This document shows positions 44,240 to 55,015 of a stretch of DNA of 64,000 bases, piece after piece (the first letter of the stretch is position 1; each line of letters starts with the position of its first letter). This stretch comes from Ceratotherium simum simum (Eukaryota; Chordata; Mammalia; Perissodactyla; Rhinocerotidae). The DNA is taken from NCBI RefSeq assembly GCF_000283155.1, contig NW_004454170.1, forward strand, positions 13,071,534-13,135,533, written 5' to 3'. The translations under genes and the position numbers were made by a program. Below the pieces are notes generated by a model. The model was not told the DNA's origin. It was given only the letters and a program-made list of their open reading frames with translations, and made no database searches.

Positions 44240-45225
44240 ATTCTTCCTTGCCCCCAGCCACATCTCACATTCTCGATCATCACACTACATCTACTCTCAT
44301 TTTAATAACTGATGCTAAATTCCATTTCCAGTCTTCTTTGCTCACCCAAGATTTAGGCCTCTAAAAACAATCTCTTCCTCACTCCATTCTTCCAACAAGC
44401 AAGAAACAAGGAAGAAAATCCTGTTGTTCCTATCTTGTAAAGATTTCCTATGACAGAGCTTCTTCTTGCCCGCCGCCTTACTTTAGCCCTCTCATAATCT
44501 CTCACCAAGATAATAGGAATAGCCTTTCGTTGGTCTCCTGCTAAACAGAATTTTCCCATTCTTGTCAAAGGTCCACACCACCATATCTGATAACTTTCTG
44601 ATTCTGATTCTCCATTGAATCTGTTGCTTTCAAAACAAAACTGGCACTCATTGGCATTGGAATTCCCAACTGGCCCCCATCGATATCTTGAGCCTCATAT
44701 GATCCCACCCCTATGTTCCTACCCCTGGATAACAAGCAGATAACATTCTCAGGAATCATGAATACATCCTCCCCCAAATATGCCACGCTCCTTCACAACC
44801 AGGTATTTTTGATTATTCATTACATTTGGCTTAGAAATTTATTTTTCTTCTCCCCTTCTCTATATATATCTTCTGATTCATCAAGCCCACTGTAAATATC
44901 ACTTCCTATAAGATCTGATTTTCTTCCTCAGTAAGAATTAACAATTCCCTCCACTTAGCATATAGCACTCTATTCATAGCACTTGTACAATATTAATTTC
45001 AAAAAATAGTAATTTCAATATAGTAAGAAAAGCACTATGATAGAGATAAATAAACCATATAGAGAGGCAAGGAGAAAGGAAAAATTAGCTCCTAATCTTC
45101 TGAGTCCTGTAGACTATGAGTTCACTGAAGACAGCCACTTGGGTTTATTCATTATCTGTTCAATTGGACTTTTACCATCAACACACGGTGAGTGTTCAAT
45201 ATACTTTTCTTAAATAAATAGTCTC
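44240..45225 (+). mobile_element. L2 LINE relic with 3' end
   Basis: Pyrimidine-rich forward L2 reading: 'cctctcataatctctcacca', 'cctttcgttggtctcctgct', 'ctgtaaatatcacttcctat'. After a diverged segment it reaches the 3' end ('tatgagttcactgaagacag', 'ggtgagtgttcaatatactt'). Confidence 0.55.
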
Positions 45226-46089
45226 CTTGAAGGAAAAAAAAGTTAATTACTAACCTCTACCAATGTTTTAACATTGGATTTCATGTACTTATATTTTTCT
45301 CCAGTTGTTTAATGTGTTCAAGCCTAGTCTGCCCAATTGGAAGACTGTAAGTTCCTAGAGGTGAGGCATCCAAAAGACTGAATTAAATAATAAACTAAAT
45401 AAACTACCAATACCTCAAAATTAGTTTCTTTATTTAAAGTTTTTATCATTTCTATATAAAAATACCAAAAATTGATGTAATCTGTCCTGTAATCATTACT
45501 CAGCCTACTTGGAATGTGATTTGAATATGTTAATAATTTGGGGAATTTTTTCCACAAAGATGATGCATGAGGTGGATGAGTATCACAGAGCTGACAACAA
45601 ATTGAAATGGCTCTCATTTAAAGTTAAGTGGAAATCCCATTAGTTATATAAATCTCCTTAAAAATCAAGAATAGAGTAGAAAAAGCAGGCAATAAACATC
45701 ACCATTTCAGAGTTTCCAGTGTTCAATTTTAACAACCTGAATAAAATCCTAGCACTCTGTGTATGCTTTTTATTCATTTGTTTGTTTTTTAATAATGTAA
45801 AACCAGGTAAATTCTATTCTTTTATGAACTTTAAAGTTGACAGATTTTCATCTCTTTATAAATTACTGGAAATACTTTAAAATGACTCTCAAGTGGGTTT
45901 TTGGGCTTTTCCGTTTCCTTGATATAAATTTAAGAGAAATGTTATTTTCAATAATTTAGAATTTTTGATTGTTTAACTTCAGCTGAAAGTTAACTTAATA
46001 GTTTCCTTGCCACCTAACACTTCTAATTAGAGCCATTTGTGATTTGAAGTATCTGATTATATAATTACATTGTCTAATATCTAAAAATA
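45226..46089. other. Unassigned non-coding sequence
   Basis: AT-rich. A 97-residue minus frame at 45324-45617 shows no recognised family. No confident repeat. Confidence 0.45.
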
Positions 46090-46540
46090 AAGTCTGTGAT
46101 CTATCCTAAGGAAAAAACTCCAAAAATAAGAAAATATATGGACAAAGTTGTTCATCACATCATGATGTATACTACAAAGTTGAATACAACTTCGATTTCT
46201 AAAAGTAATGTAACTATTATAAATATTAGACTGAACCTAATATTACAGAGTAAAAGACTCTGCAGCAATGTAAAAAATGTTTGGATGAATTAAATTTTTT
46301 AAAAGCAGAATATAAAATTGTATGTTTATTATGATTACAAATACGTAAGAAAAGATTACCTAGAAGTGGATGGTTGGGGAAACTTAAGGAAGGGATTTCA
46401 AATGTTTGTGATGGTTATGTTCAATTTATGTATTTTGGCAGATGATTTTTCTCCCGTCTTTATTTCCTCAACTCTCTATAACGTTGTTTCATTATTTTTT
46501 TAAATTTATAATTTAAAATACTATTTGTAATAATATGTAC
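46090..46540 (+). mobile_element. Old L1 3'-region fragment
   Basis: Forward L1 wording: 'tgatctatcctaaggaaaaa', 'ggacaaagttgttcatcaca', then after a gap 'agattacctagaagtggatg', ending with 'tgttgtttcattattttttt'. Confidence 0.5.
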
Positions 46541-46911
46541 TCAGTAAACTATTCTAGCAAGATATCTATTTGGAACCTGAATTTACCAATTACTTTATTA
46601 CTTTTAGATACCTACAGTAACCTAAACTTGTGTTATCTACACTATATCTATAAAGATACAGACACTGTCAACTCACACATGTCCTTATTTTATTCGCAAA
46701 AAAGAGGAGAGAACTCACCATGCCTATTTTGCATGATCTTACATTTCCTATTCTACTTGTTCTTCAATTTCAGTGTATTCCTTAGGTTCATCTTCAACTC
46801 ACTGCAGATATGGATGGGTCAAGGCCTAGCAAATGGAAAGGATCCAACTACCTCTAGATTCTCTCTCAATGCATGGCTATACTGATTATTTTTTTTTTAA
46901 ATCATCTTTTG
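46541..46911. other. Unassigned non-coding sequence
   Basis: A 116-residue plus frame (46535-46885) crosses it without a recognised domain or gene context; its last part ends next to a T-run. I do not call a gene. Confidence 0.45.
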
Positions 46912-47045
46912 GGGGCATTTATATGTGTTTCAGGCATAGTGCCAAACATTTAAATTCATTATCCTCCAAGTAGACCTATGAAATGAGTTTTATTGTCCCT
47001 ATTTTGTACATGAGAACACTGAGCATCACAACATTCAGCATGTAA
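46912..47045 (-). mobile_element. MIR SINE fragment
   Basis: Reverse MIR: 'gtttcaggcatagtgccaaa', 'taaattcattatcctccaag', 'ccctattttgtacatgagaa', 'cactgagcatcac'. Confidence 0.65.
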
Positions 47046-47479
47046 CATTCACGTAAGTCTCTGACTTTGGTAAGGTATCCATGGCTTCAACTGTAGCTGT
47101 TGTCCTCTAGTCCACAAACCTTCATTCTATCTTCTCTATATAAATCTCTAGCCTTCTGCCAAGGTTCAGCTGCATAAAGTGAGAGAGGAAGTCTGACCGC
47201 TTCTTAAACAGAGTGTCAACCAGTCATCCTGTTTTCAGCCTCACCTTCACCTCCACTTTCACAGGAACCCGGTGCCAATAATTTCTGAGCCTTTGGGGGT
47301 CTACAGTGAAACAAAAAGGTTTCTTCTTTGATTTTCTCGCTGCTAGTTTATGATTCAGCTTTCTTGGATCTTACCAAGTTAGTTACTACATTTATTTCAA
47401 TATTTCAGCTTTTAAAATATTGTGCTTCTGCCACCAATGCCTCCTTCTTCTCCCAAGGAATGCCAGTGGCCTTTGGAAG
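47046..47479. other. Unassigned non-coding sequence
   Basis: No gene. It may hold the 5' part of the LTR-like fragment that follows. Confidence 0.4.
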
Positions 47480-47668
47480 CTGGAAAAGAGAAGGAAACAA
47501 ATCCTCCCCAGAGCCTCCAAAAAGTAACATAGCCCTGTTGACTCCCTGATTTCTGCTTAGTGAGACCTATGTTGGACTTCTAACCTACAGAAGTGTAAGA
47601 AAATAAATTTGTGTTGTTTTAAGTCACTATATTTCTGGTAATTTGTTAAAACAGCATTAGAAAATGAA
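47480..47668 (+). mobile_element. 3' end of MaLR/MLT1-like LTR
   Basis: Typical closing wording: 'cttagtgagacctatgttgg', 'acttctaacctacagaagtg', 'gaaaataaatttgtgttgtt', 'ggtaatttgttaaaacagca'. The AATAAA is the LTR polyadenylation signal. Confidence 0.6.
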
Positions 47669-47679
47669 TACAGCAAAAT

Positions 47680-48420
47680 ATAAAGATAATCAAAAGTTAA
47701 AACTTATACAACCATCACCCAAGGCAGAAAATAAAACATTGCCAGGCCCTCAGCAGCAACCACCTCTGCTCCCTCCCCCTCAGTTGTGTCCCTTCTCCAA
47801 TATACGCCCTTTGCACTAGATGTAACCCCTGTTTTCATATTTATGTTATACTCTTCCTTGCTTTTCTTTATATTTTTACAACCCATGTATGCATGCAAAA
47901 AATATAGTTTAGTTTTGCCTGATATTTTTAGTATAATAAAGATGTAATCACACTATATGCATTCTTTTGTGTCTTGCTCCTTTAGCTCAACATTGTTTCT
48001 ACATGATTCATGCATGTTGTTGTGTATAATTCTAGTCATTGTAGGTGCTGTATATTTTTTATTAAAGCCTATTTTATCTGATATAATTATACTTATACCA
48101 GCTTTCTTTTGGCTAGTATATATGTGCTATTTAATTTTTCTATCCTTTTCAAATTTCCTGTGTCCTTATGTTTTATATATGTCTCGTTTAAATAGTATAT
48201 AGATACACTTTTTAAACAGTATGATAATCACTGTCTTTTAACTGGCACATTTAGTCCATTTATACTTAATGTAATAAATAATCGATTTTAATTTAAATCT
48301 ACCATCTTATTTTATGATTTCTACCTGTACCACCTGTTCTGTTCTTTTTTTCCCCTTTTCTTTCTTACATATTTTTGGGGAGGGAGGGAATTATTGAGTG
48401 TTTTTTTATCATTCCATTTA
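47680..48420 (-). mobile_element. L1 LINE relic, two joined parts
   Basis: 47680-48060 matches an L1 3' untranslated region in reverse ('acttatacaaccatcaccca', 'agttttgcctgatattttta', 'attcttttgtgtcttgctcc', 'tcatgcatgttgttgtg'). From 48060 it resembles an upstream ORF2 part in reverse ('ttatctgatataattatact', 'gctttcttttggctagtata', 'ctgtcttttaactggcacat'). An internal deletion, or two separate insertions, would explain the jump. Confidence 0.6.
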
Positions 48421-48698
48421 TCCCTCTCTACTGGTTTGACAAATATATACTCTTATTTTTATTCTCTTATTGTTGCATCCTTAACTTATTCAAGTTAAAT
48501 GTCTCCCAATAAAACAATAGATGTTATCAACAGATAAAAATGCTCATGGGAAACTGGACAGATCAAGTGGACATCATCTGATCTTAGCCTCACTAAATGC
48601 AAATCAACCAGGCATATTCTCATGGTGTGTTGAAATACGTAGCACACAGTTTCACCTGTGCAATATTGTTGCCAATAAACAAAGCCACTGAATTCAAT

Positions 48699-49096
48699 TG
48701 CTATGGACTGAACTGTGTCTCCCACCAAAATTCATATGTTGAAACCCTAAACTCCAATGTGATAATATTTGGAGATGGACCCTTTGGAAGGACCTTGGGT
48801 TAGACAAGGTCATATGGGTGAGGCTTCATGATAGCATTAGTGTCCTTTTAAGAAGAGACACCAGAGAACTTGCTCTCCTCTCCCTCTCTGTGCCCACAAA
48901 GAAGAGGTCACGGGAGCAAACAGTGAGATGATGGCCACATTCAAGCCAAGAGAAGAGGCCTCAGAATGAAATCTATCTTTCCAGCACCTTCTTCTTGGAT
49001 TTCCCACTCTATTGAACTGTGAGAAAATAAATGTCTATTGTTTAAGCCACCCAGTCTATGGTATTTTGTTTTCATAGCCTGAATTGACTATGACAT
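48699..49096 (+). mobile_element. MaLR-type (MLT1-like) solo LTR, near complete
   Basis: Starts 'tgctatggactgaactgtgt', then 'aaaattcatatgttgaaacc', 'tttggagatggaccctttgg', 'tgatagcattagtgtccttt', 'actgtgagaaaataaatgtc', 'taagccacccagtctatggt', and closes 'gaattgactatgacatg'. This is the textbook layout of the ERVL-MaLR LTRs. No internal viral genes adjoin it. Confidence 0.8.
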
Positions 49097-49254
49097 GGAT
49101 CTAGTCAATCTAGTCAAGCCTCTAACTACCAGTTTACAGGAAATATGGAGAAAAGAGGAAAAATTTAAATAGCAATCACCCAAATCCAGAATGTAGGCTA
49201 TTCTATAGGACAAATATCTATAGGCTAGTCTTCAAAACTCAACGGAAGAAAAAA

Positions 49255-49740
49255 AGTAGGGGTTGGGGGAGGGAGTGAAGGACACTGTCATAGAATAAAA
49301 GCAACTAAGAGACAAAGTTAAATGTAACGTGTGGGCTTTGTTTGGATCCGGATTCTAATAAACCAACTGTAAAAGTACATTTGGAGGACAGTCTTGGAAA
49401 TATGAATATGAACTGGGTACTAGATGTTATTAAAGAATTATTATTAATTTTGTTAGATGTGATAGTCACATGGTGTTAAAAAAAGGTCTTTATCATTAAA
49501 GCTACATAATGAAATATTCATAGGTAAAATGACATGATGTCTGTGATTAGCTATAAAATACTGTACTACAGCAAAAAGAAAATAAAGGTAGAGGACAGAT
49601 GAAAGAAGATTGTTAAAATGTTGTTAACTGCTGGAGCTAGAGGATAGGTACTAAAGGATTCACTAAACTATTCTTTCCATATGATTGAAAGTTTTGTGTT
49701 TGATTGAAAATTTCTATAATAAAATGTTTTAAAAGTCTAG
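49255..49740 (+). mobile_element. Old L1 3'-end-like fragment
   Basis: Reads like an old L1 3' untranslated region: 'tttgtttggatccggattct', 'taataaaccaactgtaaaag', 'tattaaagaattattattaa', 'aaatgacatgatgtctgtga' and the closing 'tttctataataaaatgtttt'. The class is from memory. Confidence 0.45.
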
Positions 49741-49784
49741 TATTAATCAATAACTCTACTCTTTTACCAGAAAATAACTTCTGG

Positions 49785-50291
49785 GATTCTACCAGTTTCT
49801 TAATGGTGCTGTAACAAATTACCACAAATTCAGTAGCTTGAAACAACACAAATTTATTATCTTACAGTTTTGAGATCAGAAGTCCTAAAATCAAGGAGTC
49901 TGAAAGTCAGCAAGGATGCATTCCCTTTGAAGGCTATAGGGAAGAACCCAATTACTTACTTTGTATAGTTTCTGGAGGCCACTTGCATTCATTAGCTTAT
50001 GGTCCTTCTTCCATTTTCAAGGCCAATAGTAAAGCATCTTCCAATCTCTCTCTCTCTCCCCCTCTCTCCTCTCTCATCTCCTTCTACCACTATGACCTTC
50101 CTGCCTCCCTCTTCTAAGAACCCTTGTGATTATATTGGGCCCATCCAAATAATCCAGGATAATCTCCCTGTATCAGGATCCTTAACTTAATCACATCTGT
50201 GAAGTCCATTTTGCCATATAAGGTAGTATATTTACAAGTTTAGGGGATTAGGATATGATATCTTTGAGGGGCCATTATTTCGCCTACTGTA
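49785..50291 (-). mobile_element. MaLR-type (MLT1-like) LTR, reverse
   Basis: Reverse LTR: 'gtgctgtaacaaattaccac', 'caacacaaatttattatctt', 'acagttttgagatcagaagt', 'ttgtgattatattgggccca', 'aacttaatcacatctgtgaa', 'aggggattaggatatgatat'. It lies opposite in orientation to the copy at 48699-49096, about 0.7 kb away. A CT run lies at 50047-50081. Confidence 0.75.
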
Positions 50292-50643
50292 GAGACTTAT
50301 ATGCTACAGTTGATTTATTTTAATTCTACATATTTTTTAAAACCCCAAAAAGAGAGAGGGAAGAATTTACACAATCAAAGTGAAAGAAGTTCAGAGTTAG
50401 GGGGAATATTGCCTTTCTTCGTGACATGTTTTATGTAGGTGTTTATGACTTGCCTTAAAGGATATATTTCATAATTTGATTTTCTTCTTTATTCAACATC
50501 TACAAAAGGCCACAACTAAATATATACATATGTAAAGTATAGAAAACTTTTTTTACAGAAAGTAAAAATTACCCATAATTTCATTGCCCAAACATAATAA
50601 ATTTTGGAGAATTTATTTTAAGCCTTCTATTTTCACTTTTTTT

Positions 50644-51146
50644 TTTTTCCTGTGAGGAGGATCAGCCCTGAGCTAACATCCAATGCCAATCCTCCTCTCT
50701 CTTTTTTTTTTTTTTGTGAGGAAGATCGGCCCCAAGCTAACATCTGCCAATCCTCCTCTTTTTCCTGAGGAAGACTGGCCCTGGGATAACATCCATGCCC
50801 ATCTTCGTCTACTTTATATGGGATGCCGCCATAGCATGGCTTGACAAGCGGCATGTCAGTGCATGGCCGGGATCCAAACCCGCAAACCCCGGGCTACCAC
50901 AGTGGAGCGCTGGCATGTAACGACTTGCGCCACTGGCCCGGGCCCCCCCAATCCTCCTCTTTTTTGCTGAGGAAGATTGGCCCTGGGTGAACATCTGTGC
51001 CCATCTTCCTCTACTTTATATGGGACGCTGCCACAGCATGGCTTGACAAGCGGTGCGTCGGTGCACGCCCAGGATCCGAACCCGCAATCCCCAGGCCACC
51101 GAAGAGGAGCACGCACACTTAACTGCTTGCGCCACCAGGCCGGCCT
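50644..51146 (-). mobile_element. Outer ERE SINE, split by a nested ERE
   Basis: The outer copy is 50644-50698 (tail with 'ctgagctaacatccaatgcc') plus 50948-51146 (second tail unit, body 'ttatatgggacgctgccaca', head 'caccaggccggcc'). Flanks near 50628-50643 ('tattttcacttttttt') and 51147-51162 ('tactttcacttttttt') match at 15 of 16 bases. Everything between is the nested copy. Confidence 0.93.
50699..50947 (-). mobile_element. Inner ERE SINE, inserted in another ERE
   Basis: A complete minus-strand ERE with poly-T left, two tail units, the body 'ttatatgggatgccgccata' and the head 'ggcccgggcccc'. It is bounded by the perfect 13-base duplication 'ccaatcctcctct' (50686-50698 and 50948-50960), which is itself part of the outer ERE tail. 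That proves insertion into a pre-existing ERE. Confidence 0.95.
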
Positions 51147-51470
51147 TACTTTCACTTTTTTTAATCATTGGGATTATGTTTTTTATAAAGATTTTGATCT
51201 TTTCTTCCCTTACTTAACCCTATGTAATGACCATTTACTTACATCGTTGAATATTTTCAAAAATATTATTAATAGCTTGGTGACATCCTATTATTGGCAT
51301 ATGCCACCACTTATAAAGCCATTTACATATTTTGGATATATTTATTTCCTTAGGTGAAATTACTAGAAGTAGCACTATTGATTCAAAAAATATAAATATT
51401 TTTTACAGTCTTGAAGTATAGCAACAATTGCCCTCTTTAAATCTTTGGTCCCTTCTGATTGTAATTTTAA

Positions 51471-51825
51471 AATAGACCCAGAAAAAAAACAATTATTTCT
51501 GCTTGTTTTCTTATAATTCAGTTATATTGACAGCTCTATAACTTGTTTTGTTTCTTCTACTTCTTATATTTTCTTTTACTATTTTCATTCCCTTCTTCCA
51601 TCTCCCCAGCATTCATAGATGCCAGCATAACCAGTATGGAGATAAACAAAAAACATAGGCTTGTTAGGTGATAAAAATTTACTCTTATCTCCTGCAATGG
51701 AGAAAAGAGATTCAGAATAATGTATGGATGGGTCAGACAATTAATCATCACACAACCTAATCAAATGTTAGCTGTCAGTGAAAGTATTAAATCCAGAAAA
51801 AAAGGAAAAGTAACATTTTTTTCCA
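51471..51825. other. Unassigned non-coding sequence
   Basis: No gene or confident repeat. Confidence 0.45.
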
Positions 51826-51841
51826 AATTAAACACATTCTT

Positions 51842-52027
51842 GGAGCCAGCCCCATGGCCTAGTGGTTAAGTTTGGCGTGCTCTGCTTCGGCAGCCCAGGT
51901 TTGGTTCCAGGATGTGGACCTACACCAGTCGTCGCAGCCACGCTGTGGCAGCAATCCACATACAAAATAGAGGAAGACTGGCACAGATGTTAGCTCAGAG
52001 TGAACCTTCCTCAGCAAAAAATAAATT
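51842..52027 (+). mobile_element. ERE SINE
   Basis: Forward ERE with head 'ggagccagccccatggccta', one tail unit ('acagatgttagctcagagtg') and a short A-rich tail. A perfect 16-base duplication 'aattaaacacattctt' flanks it (51826-51841 and 52028-52043). Confidence 0.96.
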
Positions 52028-52127
52028 AATTAAACACATTCTTCATGTCTTTTAGCAATGCTATTTGTTTTTGCTTTTCTAAGTTTCCTTTTGATCTCAC
52101 GCTCTTTGTCTACATAACAAATATTAA

Positions 52128-52421
52128 GGGCCGGCCCCGTGGCTTAGCGGTTAAGTGCCTGCGCTCCGCTACTGGCGGCCTGGGTTTGGATCCCGGGCGC
52201 GCACCGATGCACCGCTTCTCCGGCCATGCTGAGGCCGCGTCCCACATACAGCAACTAGAAGGATGTGCAACTATGACATACAACTATCTACTGGGGCTTT
52301 GGGGGAAAAAGAGGAGGAGGATTGGCAATAGATGTTAGCTCAGAGCCAGTCTTCCTCAGCAAAAAGAGGAGGATTAGCATGGATGTTAGCTCAGGGCAGA
52401 TCTCCCTCACAAAAAAAAAAA
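52128..52421 (+). mobile_element. ERE1-type SINE, long form
   Basis: Forward ERE with a well-kept head 'gggccggccccgtggcttag', the body to 'tctactggggctttggggga', two tail units and a 14-base A tail. The duplication 'aaatattaa' lies at 52119-52127 and 52422-52430. Its B-box region ('gggtttggatcccgg') departs from consensus. Confidence 0.95.
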
Positions 52422-52524
52422 AAATATTAAAACATATATTCATAACTAGTTTTAAACAATTTATAGTGGTCAAAGGTTTCAGACTTGCAATATTTATGAA
52501 AATTTAAGGTTTACTAAGAAAGTT

Positions 52525-52690
52525 GCATGGCCCAGTGGCAAAAGCCATGATTCTGAGTCAGAAGCTGGATTTATTACTAAAGGATGAAAGATCTTGAAAA
52601 GGTCATTTTAAGTCCACAGTGTTACAATTTCTCAACCTATAAAATGGGGATGTAGGATAATATCTATCCTATACCTATCATTAACATAAC
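52525..52690 (+). mobile_element. MIR SINE
   Basis: Forward MIR: 'catggcccagtggcaaaagc', 'gattctgagtcagaagctgg', 'caatttctcaacctataaaa', 'tggggatgtaggataatat'. Confidence 0.75.
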
Positions 52691-52714
52691 GAAGATAATA
52701 TTATAATCCATTTC

Positions 52715-52990
52715 AATTACATTCACAAATATTTATTAAGTGGCCTTTTACATCCCAACCATTGCTCTAGGTAAAATAAAAAAGATGTACATGATCTCTA
52801 ACCTCATGGAATTCATAAGGGTCTAATGAGGATGATGACTCAAAATAAAAATATGATGAATGTTAAAAATGGAACTGTAAGGCCTGCTATGAGAGCTGTA
52901 CAGCAAGAGAATGTAACTATGGAGAGAATCTCCTGAGGAGATGAGAGGCTAAGGCCTAGGGACAAGGGGGTAACGAAAAGAAGGACTAGT
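52715..52990 (-). mobile_element. L2 LINE 3' end
   Basis: Reverse L2: 'cacaaatatttattaagtgg', 'accattgctctaggtaaaat', 'tctctaacctcatggaattc', 'gaatctcctgaggagatgag'. Confidence 0.7.
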
Positions 52991-53339
52991 GTCTTTAAGA
53001 GTTAGCAATTTGGCTGCATACAGGAATAAAAATAGTAAGCAGAATATGACATTGATTTTCAGAGTGTTCAAAAAAATTAGTTGCCAACATTTAGTAACTT
53101 TGAGATTACAGAAAAAAAATCAGATTTCCAGATTTCTTGAAAAATGAGAGGATCTAACATATAGCAGCAACCAGCTGAACCAAGGAGCAGCTGCTTTCAC
53201 TAGAGTGTGTGCGCTCCAATTTTACACAGATACCACCACTCCCTACCGTCTTACACCAGCCTGTTTCACTTTACATCAATCTGCCTCTGTCTGTATTTGG
53301 GTCTTCAATATCTAGTCTAGAAGGAAGATTGTACACTGA
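52991..53339. other. Unassigned non-coding sequence
   Basis: No gene or confident repeat. Confidence 0.45.
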
Positions 53340-53850
53340 AGAACAGACAAGTCCTGTGTGGCTGGATCACAAAGAGGAATCAGATTGAGAGGTGAAGCTG
53401 GAGTGGTAAGTATGTGTCAGATTGGGGCAGGCCTGGTATGTTTTAGGTCAATGGATGCCACTGAAGGGTCCTAAGTAGGAAAATTACATGCTTGCATTTG
53501 AGTTTTAAAAATACTTCTCTGGGGGCCGCCTGGTGACACAGCAGTGAAGTGCGCGTGCTCTGCTTTGGTGGCCTGGGGTTCGTGGATTCGGATCCTGGGC
53601 GGGCACCAAGGCACAGCTTGTCAAGCCATGCTATGGTGGCATCCCATATAAAGTAGAGGAAGATGGGCATGGATGTTAGCCCAGGGCCAATCTTCCTCAG
53701 CAAAAAAAAGGAGGATTGGCATGGGATGTTAGCGCAGGGCTGATCTTCCTCACACACACACACAAAAAATACTTCTCTGGATGCAGACTGAAAAGGGGAC
53801 TGAAAAAAGTACTTCAAAAGCTGAAGACTGGAAAGTATCAATTTGGCTTA
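53340..53850 (-). mobile_element. L2 LINE internal relic, interrupted by an ERE
   Basis: Reverse L2: 'cctgtgtggctggatcacaa', 'gagaggtgaagctggagtgg', 'tcaatggatgccactgaagg', 'gggtcctaagtaggaaaatt', then after the ERE 'aatacttctctggatgcaga'. Confidence 0.55.
53523..53764 (+). mobile_element. ERE SINE inside L2
   Basis: Forward ERE with head 'gggccgcctggtgacacagc', the body 'catcccatataaagtagagg', two tail units and a (CA)n/A tail. A perfect 16-base duplication 'aaaaatacttctctgg' lies at 53507-53522 and 53765-53780. Confidence 0.96.
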
Positions 53851-54799
53851 TCTTGTCAAGTTTCAGGTGAAAACCAAGAACGAATTTTAAATTTTGTGCA
53901 GACTAGGTTCCATTAGGATAAAAGAAAGTCATTGTGACTCTTTCACTTTTTCTAAAGACAACAAAATAAAAGTTAGTCATATCTTGAAAAAAACATCGAC
54001 CAAAATTATTCTAATGTAAAGGGAAAAAACTTGCATAAAAAGTGAAAAACCAGATGATAAAACCTGAATGATAAAAGAAAACTTTCCCGTATATTACAGA
54101 AAAGTCTTCCCCTTGCTCAATACGGTACATCCTAGTATTATTCAAATAAACTTAAACTCACACAGACACACTGAAAAAGTTATAACTCAGAATGACCCAT
54201 GCGGCTTATTTCCTGTTAGAGTCTATCCCTGGTTCTGCTCTCTAATTCTATTTGAATCCATTTCAGCAATGATTCATTTTGTCAGTCTGCCAATAGCCTT
54301 TCCTACTGAGCGATGGCATGTACTTCACGTAGTTTAGCAGGAACACAGCTGAGAACTTGGCTCAGACTGCCCCTGACTACCTTATTTGCTATTCAAAAGT
54401 AAGTCACACTTTTTTTTTTATCAGTATATGCCTCTCTAAGACTAATATCATATGACAAACAGTGAAAGTTTATTTAAAACACCAAGGGAATATTATCTAG
54501 GGATTTGACCTGCATTTTGGGGACCTGGCCTCCTTCAGGGAGGCCCACTGCCTGAGATTAGTGTGAAGCCAGCCTCCGGTGTCCAGGGTGAGCCACCACC
54601 TTCCAGATCCAGCCTGTCCTGGTGGGCACCATGGCATGTCTGACAGCACCACACACACTCCTTTTCTGGTGATTCTTGTGCCCTAATATATTAGTGAGAT
54701 TTCAGTTAAGACCATTACTTTATTATTATATTCTCACCCACTCCTGTCACCCCCATCTCCACCTCAAGGCTCAAGTCTGAAGTCCATGAAGAGCTGAGC
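53851..54799. other. Unassigned non-coding sequence
   Basis: No confident repeat or gene. The part at 54510-54660 is more GC-rich than its surroundings and unassigned. Confidence 0.45.
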
Positions 54800-55015
54800 T
54801 AAAATAATAACAATAATAGCTAATATTTATTGAGTCATCATGTGTCAGAGACTGTTGAAGGTGCTTTGTACGTGTTAATTCACTTAATCCTCACAATAAC
54901 CCTATGTAAGGAAGTTATCCTTTTTACAAATAAGGAAACTGGGCCATACAGTGGTGAAGTTGGAATTTGAATCCTTGCTATTAACCACCACACTATAGCT
55001 CCAGAGCCAGTACTT
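54800..55015 (-). mobile_element. MIR SINE, nearly full length
   Basis: Reverse MIR: 'aatagctaatatttattgag', 'tgtgtcagagactgttgaag', 'ttcacttaatcctcacaata', 'accctatgtaaggaag', 'aaataaggaaactgggcca', and the head end 'accaccacactatagc'. Confidence 0.85.

Larger units (their letters stand above)
50490..51470 (-). mobile_element. Old L1 3' region hosting two EREs
   Basis: Left of the EREs: 'acagaaagtaaaaattaccc', 'ataatttcattgcccaaaca'. Right of them: 'ttgggattatgttttttata', 'agccatttacatattttgga', 'tatttccttaggtgaaatta', 'ctagaagtagcactattgat', 'aattgccctctttaa'. Together they follow an L1M 3' region in reverse, with the ERE block inserted. Confidence 0.6.

Noticed and set aside
46535..46885. 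116-residue plus-strand frame
   Set aside because: Hydrophobic and AT-driven, next to an L1 fragment and a T-run, with no recognised domain.
48699..50291. A provirus with paired LTRs
   Set aside because: The two LTRs are in opposite orientation, differ from each other, and enclose L1-like sequence with no viral genes.
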